A stretch of DNA of 64,000 bases from Pedobacter helvus. GTDB lineage: Bacteria; Bacteroidota; Bacteroidia; Sphingobacteriales; Sphingobacteriaceae. Location: assembly GCF_005925325.1 (NCBI RefSeq), contig NZ_SRMP01000001.1:248001-312000 (forward strand), written 5' to 3'. Position numbers and translations under genes: made by a program. The notes under the pieces are model-generated. The model was not told the DNA's origin. It saw only the letters and a program-made list of their open reading frames with translations, and did no database searches. Every line of letters begins with the position of its first letter. Within the stretch, counting starts at the first letter, position 1. This document shows, in pieces, positions 1 through 8,813 of this stretch.

Positions 1-81
1 CCAAAACGACATTTTAAAAGTAAGGAAGATGAGAATTGGTTTAGGAAGGAAATTTTCTTACGAATAAAACATAGCAGATAA
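1..81 (+). CDS. Possible C-terminal fragment of an upstream gene
   Basis: Frame 1 is open from the window edge to a TAA at 79-81 and would encode the last 26 residues of a protein, very rich in Lys, Arg and Glu. No family can be recognised from so short a piece and the reading frame may be open by chance. Positions 82-273 after it hold only AT-rich non-coding sequence in which I see no clear terminator or promoter. Confidence 0.2.
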   Translation, partial: PKRHFKSKEDENWFRKEIFLRIKHSR

Positions 82-273
82 ATACGCAAGCAAAAAAAAC
101 TTATAATCCACTCAATATCTATATCTTAAATTAATAATGATATTCAAAATAGTGATGTATCTATCAACGGGCGTGCAATACTTTACTGAAACTATTACTG
201 TAAAAATAAAATAATGTTGCTAAAAACTTTGATTTGACTTTATTTTAGTCGTTATTAAAAGAAAATCTAAATT

Positions 274-738
274 ATGACGATTATTGAACTCATAGAAAGG
301 CCAGATATTGCTACCGATTTTAAGCTAAACAATTTATATCTCCAGTTTGGATCGCTATTAAATGAACTAAGGAAAAAGCAACTTTCTCAAGATACTATCG
401 ACTTTATTAATCTAAGTGTAGAAAGGATCAACCTTTCTTCATTTGTTGGAAATGAGTTAAGGAAGCTCATTAAGCAAGAGCAAACGCTATTGTTGAAACA
501 AGTAGAAAAAGCACATAAAATCGCTCCTAAAAACTATTACCGCAATCTTTGGATGTTGCTAGGTTTTACCGCCTTTGGTTTGCCAATTGGTTTATTATTT
601 GGATTAAGCATTGGCAACACTGGCTTAATGGGTGTTGGCCTACCAATTGGAATGGCTATTGGCGCCGGCATTGGCAGTTCTATGGATAAAAAAGCTTTTA
701 ACGATGGCAGACAACTAGCTATCGAAGTTAAGTACTAA
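274..738 (+). CDS. Small membrane protein with glycine-rich C-terminal segments, function unknown
   Basis: The 154-residue product has a soluble helical N-terminal half (about 1-90, many Leu, Lys and Glu) followed by two hydrophobic glycine-rich segments at about 92-112 and 117-135. The second contains GLPIGMAIGAGIGSS, a glycine-zipper pattern that usually lets membrane helices pack closely. No catalytic motif is visible. The ATG at 274 is the first in frame and the GNAT gene starts 5 nt after its stop, so the two are probably co-transcribed. It could be a membrane-bound regulatory or stress protein, but nothing in the sequence decides this. Confidence 0.7.
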   Translation: MTIIELIERPDIATDFKLNNLYLQFGSLLNELRKKQLSQDTIDFINLSVERINLSSFVGNELRKLIKQEQTLLLKQVEKAHKIAPKNYYRNLWMLLGFTAFGLPIGLLFGLSIGNTGLMGVGLPIGMAIGAGIGSSMDKKAFNDGRQLAIEVKY

Positions 739-743
739 GCGAA

Positions 744-1190
744 ATGGATTTTCAAATCATAAAGTATCAGCCTCAATATAAGAATCAAGTCATTTCTGTT
801 TGGGAGAAATCTGTATTAGCCACACATCATTTCCTTATTGGAAAGGATTTTCTTGAAATAAAAGCACTATTGCATGACTATGATTTTGAAGTTCTGGAAA
901 TGTTTTGCCTTATAGCCGACCATAAGATTATTGGTTTTATTGGAATATATCAATCTAAAATAGAGATGCTATTTTTAGATCCAGACCATATAGGGAAAGG
1001 CCTAGGACGACAATTGATTGATTTCGCAGTTACTAAACAAGGTGCCAGATTGGTTGATGTGAATGAGCAAAATACCTACGCTAAAACCTTCTATGAAAAA
1101 GCAGGGTTTCAAGTCTATGAAAGAACGGAAAAAGATGATTTTGGTAAAGACTATCCACTCTTGCGAATGAAACTATCAGAAAGTAGTTAG
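744..1190 (+). CDS. GNAT family N-acetyltransferase, YjaB-like
   Basis: A 148-residue single-domain GNAT enzyme that should transfer an acetyl group from acetyl-CoA to an amine. The acetyl-CoA pyrophosphate loop HIGKGLG lies at 82-88 directly after the beta-4 strand MLFLDP, and the C-terminal NEQN...FYEKAGF block at 107-122 is typical of the family. The N-terminal VWEKSVLATHHFL segment (19-31) resembles the YjaB subgroup, for which the natural substrate is not well established. It follows the membrane-protein gene by 5 nt, suggesting one transcript. The substrate cannot be read from the sequence. Confidence 0.88.
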   Translation: MDFQIIKYQPQYKNQVISVWEKSVLATHHFLIGKDFLEIKALLHDYDFEVLEMFCLIADHKIIGFIGIYQSKIEMLFLDPDHIGKGLGRQLIDFAVTKQGARLVDVNEQNTYAKTFYEKAGFQVYERTEKDDFGKDYPLLRMKLSESS

Positions 1191-1242
1191 CTGTTAAAAC
1201 TAAATATCTTTAGATTTCATTAACCATCTAAATCCCTAAAAC

Positions 1243-1440
1243 ATGACTTTAATAGCCATTTTTTTCCCGTTTATTTCGTTTCTACTTCGTGGAAGAATAC
1301 TCACTGGAATTATCTGTTTGATTTTACAAATCACCTTAATAGGTTGGATACCCGCAGCCGTTTGGGCAGTAATTTCTTTACAGAATGCAAGAGCAGACAA
1401 ACGTAACAGAAAATTAATCAGAGCGATGAAATCAAAATAA
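1243..1440 (+). CDS. YqaE/Pmp3 family small membrane protein
   Basis: The 65-residue product has two hydrophobic helices, at about 2-16 and 20-46, with the LIGWIPAAVWAV core that matches the LxGWIPG motif of the YqaE/Pmp3 (PF01679) family, followed by a basic tail. Family members sit in the cytoplasmic membrane and are linked to membrane potential and salt or cold stress. The usual Pro-Pro in the first helix is replaced by FFPF, so this is a slightly divergent member. The gene stands alone between the GNAT gene and a secreted-protein gene. Confidence 0.75.
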   Translation: MTLIAIFFPFISFLLRGRILTGIICLILQITLIGWIPAAVWAVISLQNARADKRNRKLIRAMKSK

Positions 1441-1493
1441 GAAAAGTTTGTATTGAGCTTCAAATTCGTGGTTTTTCTTAATTTTGCTTTATC

Positions 1494-2630
1494 ATGAAAA
1501 ATAAAATTACCGCAGCTATTACACTACTCTGCTTAGCATTTTCTACCCCTGTATCTAGTCAAGAAAAAGAACTCAACTTCGATAAAAGCTACATCAAAGC
1601 CAATGATAAAAAAACAACTATCGAGATCAATGAGATGCAAGAGTTGGTTTACATCATTCTATCGATTACCGAAAATGGGAAAAATCCAAATATGGTAAAC
1701 CAAAAAACGGATTACTATAAAGATGTTCAGCAATACTTTACTCCCTATGCAACACTTCCCGTAGTTCAAAAATTCAATTCGTTATTAACCGAAAATATTA
1801 TCAATTATTTCATTCTAGCTGGCAATGCGTATGGCTTTAAGTTCGATCAAAATAAAATAGTACCTACGCAAGTTTATAACTTTCCAGCTAAAGGAGTCGG
1901 TAAATTCGAAGTAAAAGTAAATCCTATCCTTACTTATATTAAAGATTTGGAGGAGTTTGTTGAAAGATCTAACTACAGGAAATTTTATCATGAACATCTT
2001 CCCTACTACAACAGCCTAAAAAAGGACTATGTTAAATTTGCATCTATCGCTTTACAGAAAAAATGGTTAGAAAATAGATTTAACTATAAGATAAATAGCT
2101 ATAGAGTGTTAACCTCGCCCTTAATTGGAGGAATGAACGCCACACATACTTTTGAAGACAATCAGTTTAAAGAAATCTTACTGTTTTTACCCACTATTAA
2201 GCAGGATCAAAAATTAAGCGAGCAGCTTAACCATGCTATTAATATTCGTATCATTTTTACCGAGATTGACCACAATTACGTTGGACCTGTAAGTGAAAAA
2301 TTTAAAGAGAAAATCAATTCCATATTTAATGATAGAGCCAAATGGGTAAACGGAGCAAACAAAAGCACAGACCACTACCCTAACCCAATTAAAGTTTATG
2401 ACGAGTATTTAACTTGGGGACTTTTCATTTTATATGCACACGATAATTTCGGCAGCGATAAAGAACTGATGAACCAAATTACCGAAAACATCAATAGCAT
2501 GATGGCTAAAAAAGGTTTCCCTAAAGCTAAAGAATTTAACGAGGAATTGCTTTCATTATACCAATCTGCAAAGGATAAAAAGATCGAAAATTTATATACT
2601 CAATTATTGGATTGGAGTAGCAAGCAATAA
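1494..2630 (+). CDS. Secreted protein, DUF4932-like
   Basis: A 378-residue protein with an N-terminal signal peptide ending near residue 22 (PVSSQ). The remainder is a soluble mostly helical domain. The segment at about 245-275, with IIFTEIDHNYVGPV, resembles the acidic/histidine motif I associate with DUF4932 proteins of Bacteroidota, a family with a proposed zincin-like fold. I cannot confirm the assignment, and there is no classical HExxH. The next gene, an esterase lipoprotein, starts 17 nt after the stop, so both are likely exported together from one transcript. Confidence 0.6.
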   Translation: MKNKITAAITLLCLAFSTPVSSQEKELNFDKSYIKANDKKTTIEINEMQELVYIILSITENGKNPNMVNQKTDYYKDVQQYFTPYATLPVVQKFNSLLTENIINYFILAGNAYGFKFDQNKIVPTQVYNFPAKGVGKFEVKVNPILTYIKDLEEFVERSNYRKFYHEHLPYYNSLKKDYVKFASIALQKKWLENRFNYKINSYRVLTSPLIGGMNATHTFEDNQFKEILLFLPTIKQDQKLSEQLNHAINIRIIFTEIDHNYVGPVSEKFKEKINSIFNDRAKWVNGANKSTDHYPNPIKVYDEYLTWGLFILYAHDNFGSDKELMNQITENINSMMAKKGFPKAKEFNEELLSLYQSAKDKKIENLYTQLLDWSSKQ

Positions 2631-2647
2631 AACACAATTACTGACCT

Positions 2648-3463
2648 ATGAAAATAAAAATTTACTTATTATTATTACTACTTGCCGTATTTAGTAATTG
2701 TTCAAATGCCATCCAGCAGCAAGATCCAATTCCTACACACGAAACTTTCACTATTAATTCCAAACAAATTGGTGAAGTGAGAACTATCAACGTATGGCTG
2801 CCTTCTGAGTATGCATCAAGTACAGATTCTCTACCAGTACTCTATATGCCAGACGGTGGTATAAAAGAAGACTTTCCGCATATTGCCAACACTTTAGCCG
2901 AGCTAATCAAAAGCAAGCGTATTCCACCAATGATATTGGTTGGTATTGAAAACACACAACGTAGAAGAGATCTAACTGGCTTTACGGCGATAGAAGAAGA
3001 TAAAAAGATTGCTCCAGTAGTAGGTGGTTCCGAAAAGTTTAGGGCTTTCATCAAGGAAGAACTCTTTGCTGAAATCAATAAAAAATATCGCACTACTCTT
3101 AAAAAAGGATTAATTGGGGAGTCTCTTGCTGGCTTATTTGTTGTAGAAACTTTATTTACACAGCCTAATCTATTCGATACTTACATCGCTTTTGATCCAT
3201 CTCTATGGTGGAACGATCATCACTTAGTAAAGACAGTACAAAATGACTTGAGTAAGTTTCCGGCCGAAAAAAAATACCTTTGGTTTGCAGGCTCTAGTGC
3301 CAAAGACATTTATGTTTATACCAAACAGCTAGAGCAAATTTTAAAAGTATCTGCTCCTAAAACACTAGATTGGATTTATTCTGCAGAACCTAAAGAGCAA
3401 CACCAAACTATTTTTAGAGCAACTAAAGAAAAGGCGCTAATTTGGGCGTTTGGTAATAGATAA
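2648..3463 (+). CDS. Alpha/beta-hydrolase lipoprotein, IroE/putative esterase family
   Basis: A 271-residue lipoprotein: the N-terminal hydrophobic stretch ends in FSNC, with Cys18 as the probable lipid anchor. The body matches the esterase-D-like (PF00756) alpha/beta hydrolases that cleave esters of small molecules, including siderophores and acylated sugars. The nucleophile elbow GESLAG gives Ser159; likely partners are Asp220 (SSAKD) and His252 (KEQHQT). The PVLYMPDGG strand near 63-71 forms the oxyanion side. It lies 17 nt behind the DUF4932-like gene. The substrate is unknown. Confidence 0.82.
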   Translation: MKIKIYLLLLLLAVFSNCSNAIQQQDPIPTHETFTINSKQIGEVRTINVWLPSEYASSTDSLPVLYMPDGGIKEDFPHIANTLAELIKSKRIPPMILVGIENTQRRRDLTGFTAIEEDKKIAPVVGGSEKFRAFIKEELFAEINKKYRTTLKKGLIGESLAGLFVVETLFTQPNLFDTYIAFDPSLWWNDHHLVKTVQNDLSKFPAEKKYLWFAGSSAKDIYVYTKQLEQILKVSAPKTLDWIYSAEPKEQHQTIFRATKEKALIWAFGNR

Positions 3464-3561
3464 TTATTGAAGTAAATTGAACAATCTCAACCATCAAACT
3501 AACGCTCTGAGTATTTGTTACATTAGCAACTACGAACATTAAGATCTAATGAATAGACATA

Positions 3562-3852
3562 ATGAACAGATTTAAGTTGTTATTTCCTATATTTCTGTTA
3601 TTGATTTTCGCTTGTAATAAAGAAAATAAAATCAAACAGGTTAAATTCTGGAAATTTTCAGATGGTAAATCGTCTTCAGATATTTTAAACTTCAATAGCA
3701 AAGATTATCGCATTAAGAAGGACACTATTTACAAGTTAGATATTCCTTTGTATAAAATTGAAAACTATGAGCAACGTTTTTTATCGGGCGATCAAATTTT
3801 AGTAATTAAAGAAATACAAACTGGAAAAACAGCTAGATATGTATCAAAATAA
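3562..3852 (+). CDS. Small lipoprotein, function unknown
   Basis: A 96-residue product with a lysine-poor hydrophobic leader ending at a lipobox LIFAC (Cys18), followed by a short charged region and a beta-rich domain. No family is recognised. The first ATG is used, and the gene is separated by about 100 nt from the esterase gene and about 70 nt from the reductase gene, so it may have its own promoter. A periplasmic location is inferred from the lipobox. Confidence 0.6.
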   Translation: MNRFKLLFPIFLLLIFACNKENKIKQVKFWKFSDGKSSSDILNFNSKDYRIKKDTIYKLDIPLYKIENYEQRFLSGDQILVIKEIQTGKTARYVSK

Positions 3853-3925
3853 ATTTAGTTGTAACCAGTGAAATGACTTTTTAAAGAGAGCACTATTTAT
3901 GCTCAAGGCAAAACAGATTAATTAA

Positions 3926-4468
3926 ATGAGAAAGATCATTTTAGATTTAGCGGTTACGTTAGATGGGTTTATTGAAGGGCCAAACGGAGAGATAGACTGG
4001 TGCATCATGGATGATGATATGGACTTCGATGGCTTTCTAGTCGGAATTGACGCGATCTTTTATGGCAGAGTAAGCTACGATGCATGGGGAAATTTCCAAC
4101 CTGATGCTACTGCAAGTAAAGCCGAACAAAAATTATGGTCGGCAGTACATTCCAAACAGAAGTTTGTTTTTTCTAGTGAAGAAAGAAACGATAGAAATGC
4201 CACTTTCATTAAATCGTCAATTGCTGAGAAAGTTAAAGAAATCACAAGTTCGGCAGGAAAAGACATTTGGCTTTATGGAGGCGCTGGCTTAATCAAGACT
4301 TTTATAGATTTAGGCTTAATAGATATTTATAGGATATCTGTTCATCCCATTGTATTAGGAGCTGGCAAACCTTTATTTGAAAATTTGAAAGATCGCATAG
4401 CATTAAAACTTATTCGTACCAACGTTTTCAAGTCGGGCGTGGTGCAATTGATTTACGAAAAAATATAA
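3926..4468 (+). CDS. RibD C-terminal (dihydrofolate-reductase-like) family protein
   Basis: A 180-residue cytoplasmic protein of the RibD_C/DHFR-fold family (YyaP/YwjB type). The N-terminal strand AVTLDGFIEGPNGEIDW (9-25), the FYGRVSYDAW helix and the C-terminal IWLYGGAGLIKTFIDLGLID block are characteristic NADPH-binding parts. Proteins of this free-standing type are common in Bacteroidota but their substrate is generally unknown, and they should not be taken as folate enzymes. The gene ends before a bidirectional terminator. Confidence 0.85.
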   Translation: MRKIILDLAVTLDGFIEGPNGEIDWCIMDDDMDFDGFLVGIDAIFYGRVSYDAWGNFQPDATASKAEQKLWSAVHSKQKFVFSSEERNDRNATFIKSSIAEKVKEITSSAGKDIWLYGGAGLIKTFIDLGLIDIYRISVHPIVLGAGKPLFENLKDRIALKLIRTNVFKSGVVQLIYEKI

Positions 4469-4553
4469 GCTATAATAGCAACCGTAAAAGATCCTTGGGC
4501 AATGTGGTTGCCTTAATTTACAATCCCCATTTTAAACTTTAAGATAAACATTG

Positions 4554-4588
4554 CGAGATACGAAGCATTCTTTTTACTTCGTATCTCG
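4554..4588. terminator. Bidirectional intrinsic terminator
   Basis: A perfect 12-bp inverted repeat (CGAGATACGAAG at 4554-4565 and its complement at 4577-4588) with an 11-nt T-rich loop lies between two convergent genes, the reductase on plus and the TonB-dependent receptor on minus. Its position fits transcription termination for both, although the tails are A/T-rich rather than pure T runs. Confidence 0.7.
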
Positions 4589-4604
4589 AAATAATGTTTA
4601 CTAA

Positions 4605-6521
4605 TTACAATGCAAATTTGTAATTGGCCCCAATCGTAAACCATCTTTTCGGTAGAGGCACCGCAGCAACTTCTACGTATTCTTTATCAAGCAAATTGGT
4701 CACATCCGCATAAATATTCCAGTTTTGCTTTCCATACAATAAACGCACATCAGTAATTAAGTACGGATTTTTTAATTCTCTTTCTATCCACCTGGCACCT
4801 ACCGTTAATTGCCAATTAGTGTATTTATAAATTAACCTGCCTAAAGCTTGATGCTTTAAATTCTCTACTACATATTTCGAAGTCACATTATTTGCATAAC
4901 TCATTTCGCCGGCGTGCAGATAATTATAGCTCAATTGATAATACAACGAGCTTTTGCTGCTTAAGCTTAAAGATTGTCCCAAGCTCACATTAAAGCCTTG
5001 TATTTTATTGTTCCCAAAGTTTTGAGGTTGGTAAGGCACCGCACTCGAATTTCTTACCCAATCAATAAAATCGGAAATATTACGATAGAAATATCCTCCC
5101 TGCACATTGAAATTATCCAATTTGTATTGTAAAGAGAACTCATATTGCCAAGCATTTTCTGATGTTAAATTTGGATTACCGATGTTTCCTGGGCGTTGGT
5201 TCAAATATAAATCGGTAAAAGATGGGATACGCTGACTAGAACCGACGTTAAAAGCCAATTTCCATTTTGGAGCAAATAAATAGGCTGCATCTAATCCAGG
5301 AAATGCCTGCCAACCGTATTGTGTATTGTAATTAACGTAGGTACCAATGTTTAACAGCAAATTTCGCAAAGCTTCAGTTTTGTACTCGGCGTAAGCCCCA
5401 TGATTGTATCTCTCCCTATCGCCAATATTGGAACTTTCAATGTCTTCCGAGCGACTTTCTAAACCAAAACCAAAATCGCCGATGCCAGAATGTAAAGTAC
5501 TGTTAACTTCGGCCGACCATACTTTAGTTTGATGCAATGACCTCGCTTTAGTTAAATCGTTGCGGAAATAACGGTAATCGTCCCAATTGTAACGTGCACT
5601 CACTCTCGGACGCAGACTAAAACTCTTGCTCAACTGGTGAGATGAACCGACCGCAAACAAAGCAGTTTCTACAATTTCGAAAGCCTCTTTATCACCGGGA
5701 GCTGCATAATAACCATTAGCACCAAAAGCATTATCAATATAGCCGCCCATTAGGTTCAACTTGTTTTTCTCATTAAAATCAATGTTTCCTTGATAGAAGA
5801 ATTTATGATCGTATGTGCTGCTATTGTAACGTTGTCCGTTGTAATCGGTTACTCCGAAACCAAATAAATGCTGACTGTTCTTTCCAGCCATGTTAATAGC
5901 TATTTGTGCAGATGCACCATTGTATTTACCACTCCCATCACCCACAGCCTTGTTTTCAAAAGAAGAACCAGCCTGAAAGTTTACATCTATAGCCGATTGC
6001 TTGCTAGTTTTAGTTACGATATTAATTGCTCCTGTTAAAGCGTTGATGCCATAAACCCTCGCCGCTGGACCTTTCAATACCTCAATTCTTTCTATTGCAG
6101 ACAAAGGCACTGGAATATTCATAGAATGATGCGCCGTTTGAGCATCCGAAATCTTCACGCCATTCAGGAGGATTAAGGTTTGTTCGAAACTACCACCATC
6201 GATACTGATATCGGCTTGCGTTCCAAATGGTCCACGCTGACGAACATCCGCCCCTGCTATAAAACTTAATACTTCATTGATAGATTTAACAGGCATTTCT
6301 GCAATCTGTTCTTTGGTAATCAGCTGGATATTTCTCGCTTGCTTGCTAAAAGGAGTTTGCAGTCTATTTTCCGAAATAATGATTTCGTTAAGCTTGGTAG
6401 TATCTTGTTTCGATTCTTGAGCAAATGCAATAGTTGAGGTGAACGTTAATAGCGATAGTAGAGTTTTATTCACTGGATAAATTGTTGTATTGTTAATTGC
6501 TTTATTGATAAGCCTTATCAT
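4605..6521 (-). CDS. TonB-dependent outer-membrane receptor, BtuB/vitamin-type
   Basis: A 638-residue receptor with a signal peptide ending near AFAQ, a plug domain (about 45-165, with the typical IERIEVLKGPAARVYG and GAINIVTK motifs) and a 22-strand-type barrel. It lacks the N-terminal carboxypeptidase-regulatory domain of SusC proteins and is of the shorter siderophore/cobalamin size. The ligand would be imported with TonB-ExbBD energy. It is transcribed divergently from the MocR regulator across an 83-nt gap that carries repeated AGTCC motifs, so regulator and receptor are probably functionally linked. The gap is too short for a cobalamin riboswitch. The last residue is Leu instead of the usual Phe. 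Confidence 0.9.
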   Translation of the reverse strand: MIRLINKAINNTTIYPVNKTLLSLLTFTSTIAFAQESKQDTTKLNEIIISENRLQTPFSKQARNIQLITKEQIAEMPVKSINEVLSFIAGADVRQRGPFGTQADISIDGGSFEQTLILLNGVKISDAQTAHHSMNIPVPLSAIERIEVLKGPAARVYGINALTGAINIVTKTSKQSAIDVNFQAGSSFENKAVGDGSGKYNGASAQIAINMAGKNSQHLFGFGVTDYNGQRYNSSTYDHKFFYQGNIDFNEKNKLNLMGGYIDNAFGANGYYAAPGDKEAFEIVETALFAVGSSHQLSKSFSLRPRVSARYNWDDYRYFRNDLTKARSLHQTKVWSAEVNSTLHSGIGDFGFGLESRSEDIESSNIGDRERYNHGAYAEYKTEALRNLLLNIGTYVNYNTQYGWQAFPGLDAAYLFAPKWKLAFNVGSSQRIPSFTDLYLNQRPGNIGNPNLTSENAWQYEFSLQYKLDNFNVQGGYFYRNISDFIDWVRNSSAVPYQPQNFGNNKIQGFNVSLGQSLSLSSKSSLYYQLSYNYLHAGEMSYANNVTSKYVVENLKHQALGRLIYKYTNWQLTVGARWIERELKNPYLITDVRLLYGKQNWNIYADVTNLLDKEYVEVAAVPLPKRWFTIGANYKFAL

Positions 6522-6529
6522 CAGTCTTT

Positions 6530-6619
6530 CGGACTAACAACTTTCAGACTTCGCTACAAAACTCGTATCTTTCCGGAACATTAAAATAGTCCAGTTTTAA
6601 GATTATGAGTAGTCCGGTT
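6530..6619. promoter_or_regulatory. Putative MocR operator repeats between the receptor and regulator genes
   Basis: TAGTCC[AG]GTT occurs as direct repeats at 6587-6596 and 6610-6619, 23 nt apart, and the reverse complement TAGTCCG occurs at 6530-6536 beside the receptor start codon. A perfect 8-bp palindrome TTCCGGAA lies at 6571-6578. MocR/PdxR regulators commonly bind direct repeats in divergent promoters. The link to this protein is an inference from position. Confidence 0.45.
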
Positions 6620-8089
6620 GAAATTCCTTTTTTAAGTTTTATCGATTTAGATAGACAAGCGAAAACACCTATTTACTTACAACTGGCACAACAACTTATT
6701 AATGCCATACAACGAGGTTATTTGATACCAAACAGCAAAATGCCTGGTAGCAGGACATTAAGCGAACTACTTCAATTACATCGTAAAACGGTAATAGCCG
6801 CTTACGAAGATTTGCATCATCAAGGTTGGATAGCCATTTTACCTAACAAAGGTGCTTTTGTGATGGATAATAAAAACAGAATTAGCGAACGTCCGTATGA
6901 TTCATTGGTTTCTCTGGCTAATTATCCTCCCAAAACTGGCTATAGCTTTAATCAGTCAAATATTCTGGATAATCCTTTCGAGCAATCTAACTGTACTTTT
7001 CAGTTTAACGATGGCACAGCGGATATAAGGCTAACAGAAATCAAAAAGTTATCTGGCTTGTATAGTGCTACGCTTAAACGAAAAAACACACTAAAAAAAA
7101 TAAATAATCCCTTACATACTGGCGAATACTTCAGAGAGCAATTGAGTAACTACCTTAACAACTCCCGCGGTTTGCATATTTCCAAAAACAATCTGCTTAT
7201 TACTCGCAGCACAGAAATGAGCCTCTATATCATTTCACAATTATTAATTAAACCAAATGATGTGGTAATGGTGGCAGAATTGGGTTTATTTACCGCAAAC
7301 ATGATTTTTCAAAAAGCAGGGGCAAATATTAAAACCTTAGCGGTAGATGACAGAGGAATTGACATTGATCAATTAGCTGAAAAACTAAAAAACACAAGCA
7401 TTAGGGCAATTTATATTACGCCGCATCATCACTATCCCACTACTGTAAGTTTAAGTGCACAACGACGGCTACAGCTTTTGCAATTAGCACGAACGCATGG
7501 TTTTATCATCATAGAAGATGATTATGATTATGATTTCCAATACGACAAAAGTACGATAATGCCTTTGGCCAGTGCAGACGTAAACGGAATGGTAATTTAT
7601 GTAGGCTCCTTTGGAAAATCTTTAACTCCGTCATTTAGTACTGGTTTTGTAGTAGCACCTCAGAACCTTATTGTAGAGATGCAAAAGTATTTAGGTATTT
7701 TAGACAGACAAGGTGATATTGTAATGGAGCAGGTTTTGGGAGAAATGATTGCCGAGGGTGACATCCATCGACATTTGAAGAAATCCTTAAAAATTTACAG
7801 AGAACGCCGAAACTACTGCAGTGTATTGTTAGCAAAACATTTCGGGCACCAATCTAACTTTAGTGTTCCAAATGGCGGATTGGCCATTTGGTTAGAATGG
7901 GACATCCCCATTTCATTATTACAATTGGCAAATGCTTGCCAAAAAAATGATTTGTTTATTCCGAAGAATATCCTTTATCAAAACAGAAATACCACAGCAA
8001 TGCGCATAGGCTTTGGGCATTTAACAACTGATGAAATGGAAAAGAGTTTGGAGATTTTGAAAGAGTGTTTGGTTCAATCACTTCATTAG
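6605..8089 (+). CDS. MocR/PdxR-type GntR regulator with aminotransferase domain
   Basis: A 494-residue chimaera: a winged GntR helix-turn-helix at about 20-85 (PIYLQLAQQLINAIQRGYL then SRTLSELLQLHRKTV) and a fold-type I aminotransferase domain from about 130. The PLP lysine is Lys338 in VGSFGKSLTP, and the EDDYDYDFQYD motif is the MocR form of the cofactor-binding aspartate block. Such proteins sense PLP or an amino-compound aldimine and regulate a neighbouring gene, usually a divergent one. Here the neighbour is a TonB-dependent receptor, so the regulated pathway could be uptake of a vitamin or amine. The ATG at 6605 overlaps the last operator repeat, consistent with autoregulation. Confidence 0.92.
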   Translation: MSSPVEIPFLSFIDLDRQAKTPIYLQLAQQLINAIQRGYLIPNSKMPGSRTLSELLQLHRKTVIAAYEDLHHQGWIAILPNKGAFVMDNKNRISERPYDSLVSLANYPPKTGYSFNQSNILDNPFEQSNCTFQFNDGTADIRLTEIKKLSGLYSATLKRKNTLKKINNPLHTGEYFREQLSNYLNNSRGLHISKNNLLITRSTEMSLYIISQLLIKPNDVVMVAELGLFTANMIFQKAGANIKTLAVDDRGIDIDQLAEKLKNTSIRAIYITPHHHYPTTVSLSAQRRLQLLQLARTHGFIIIEDDYDYDFQYDKSTIMPLASADVNGMVIYVGSFGKSLTPSFSTGFVVAPQNLIVEMQKYLGILDRQGDIVMEQVLGEMIAEGDIHRHLKKSLKIYRERRNYCSVLLAKHFGHQSNFSVPNGGLAIWLEWDIPISLLQLANACQKNDLFIPKNILYQNRNTTAMRIGFGHLTTDEMEKSLEILKECLVQSLH

Positions 8090-8130
8090 ATTTAATGATC
8101 TTATATCTCCAAACAGTAAATCCAAAAATG

Positions 8131-8169
8131 AAAAGAGACCTAGCGGATATTATTTACTAGATCTCTTTT
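8131..8169. terminator. Bidirectional intrinsic terminator
   Basis: AAAAGAGA at 8131-8138 pairs with TCTCTTTT at 8162-8169, extended inside by CTAG/CTAG. It lies between the convergent MocR-type gene and the monooxygenase-like gene, with T-rich sequence on both exits. Confidence 0.7.
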
Positions 8170-8188
8170 CTAAGAAATTTTCTCGAAT

Positions 8189-8500
8189 TTATTTAATCAA
8201 GCTGATGGAAGAACCTAAATGAGTTAAATTCTCTATAATAGGTAATTCAGCTAAACCGCTTTCGTCTCTACGTTGTTGAAATTTTACAAAAGAAGGCGTA
8301 TTCAAAACTTGTTGCTGTATCTCAGCGTTTTCATACATCGAAACATGAACAAAAGTTAGTCCATCTTCCTTTACATACACATTATACAAAAATCTACTGG
8401 TGTGCATTTCTTTAAAATCAGCTAAAAAAGTGCTGATATTGCTTTTGTTTTCTGCTACAAAATCAACTTTTACTTTATAAGTAACCTGTACTGCAATCAT
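8189..8500 (-). CDS. Antibiotic-biosynthesis-monooxygenase-fold protein
   Basis: A 103-residue ferredoxin-like protein of the ABM/quinol monooxygenase type (PF03992-like). The start VTYKVKVDFVAEN and the central LTFVHVSMYENAEIQQQVLNTPSFVKF follow the family pattern of a beta strand, an NK/NS loop and a helix with aligned aromatic residues. These small dimeric proteins may oxidise quinol-like compounds without cofactor or act as dimerisation and heme-handling proteins. Nothing here identifies a substrate. The gene is monocistronic, flanked by terminators on both sides. Confidence 0.75.
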   Translation of the reverse strand: MIAVQVTYKVKVDFVAENKSNISTFLADFKEMHTSRFLYNVYVKEDGLTFVHVSMYENAEIQQQVLNTPSFVKFQQRRDESGLAELPIIENLTHLGSSISLIK

Positions 8501-8561
8501 TTCGTTTCTATTTTACTTATTAAAAATACAAAAGCATTTTAACATTTAGTATATATAAAAA

Positions 8562-8586
8562 AAGACCTTGCATTAAACAAGGTCTT
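8562..8586 (-). terminator. Intrinsic terminator of the H1-like gene
   Basis: On the minus strand AAGACCTTG (8586-8578) and CAAGGTCTT (8570-8562) form a perfect 9-bp stem with a 7-nt loop, followed by a T-run. It lies 25 nt after the stop codon of the H1-like gene, as expected for a strong factor-independent terminator. Confidence 0.85.
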
Positions 8587-8610
8587 CAAAAATTACTTTG
8601 AGCGTTTTAA

Positions 8611-8790
8611 TTATTTTGCGCTATTTTTTTTCTCTGTAACTTCAGTACGGATTTCTTGTGCTAAACCTTTAAGATCTTGCATTGCTTTACGTACTCTTGT
8701 TCCTGCAGCTGAATTACCTGCATTATAAAATTTCTCTACGTCTGCCTCGATAGCAGCTACTACTTCTTTAACTTTTGCAAATTTTTCCAT
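8611..8790 (-). CDS. Histone H1-like small basic protein (Hc1 type)
   Basis: This 59-residue gene starts MEKFAKVKEVVAAIEADV and contains FYNAGNSAAGTRVRKAMQDL, which closely follows the Bacteroidota group of the histone H1-like/Hc1 (PF07432) family. It lacks the long Lys/Ala tail of chlamydial Hc1, ending in TEKKNSAK. It presumably binds DNA as a small abundant nucleoid protein, a role known for the family but not proved for this short group. A near-consensus promoter precedes it and a strong terminator follows it, so it is an independent and probably highly expressed gene. Confidence 0.82.
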   Translation of the reverse strand: MEKFAKVKEVVAAIEADVEKFYNAGNSAAGTRVRKAMQDLKGLAQEIRTEVTEKKNSAK

Positions 8791-8813
8791 TGTTATAATT
8801 TTAATTTATTGGT

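Noticed and set aside
4605-6604. Cobalamin riboswitch upstream of the TonB-dependent receptor
   Set aside because: Only 83 nt separate the receptor from the MocR gene and no B12-box-like sequence is seen, so such a riboswitch cannot fit.
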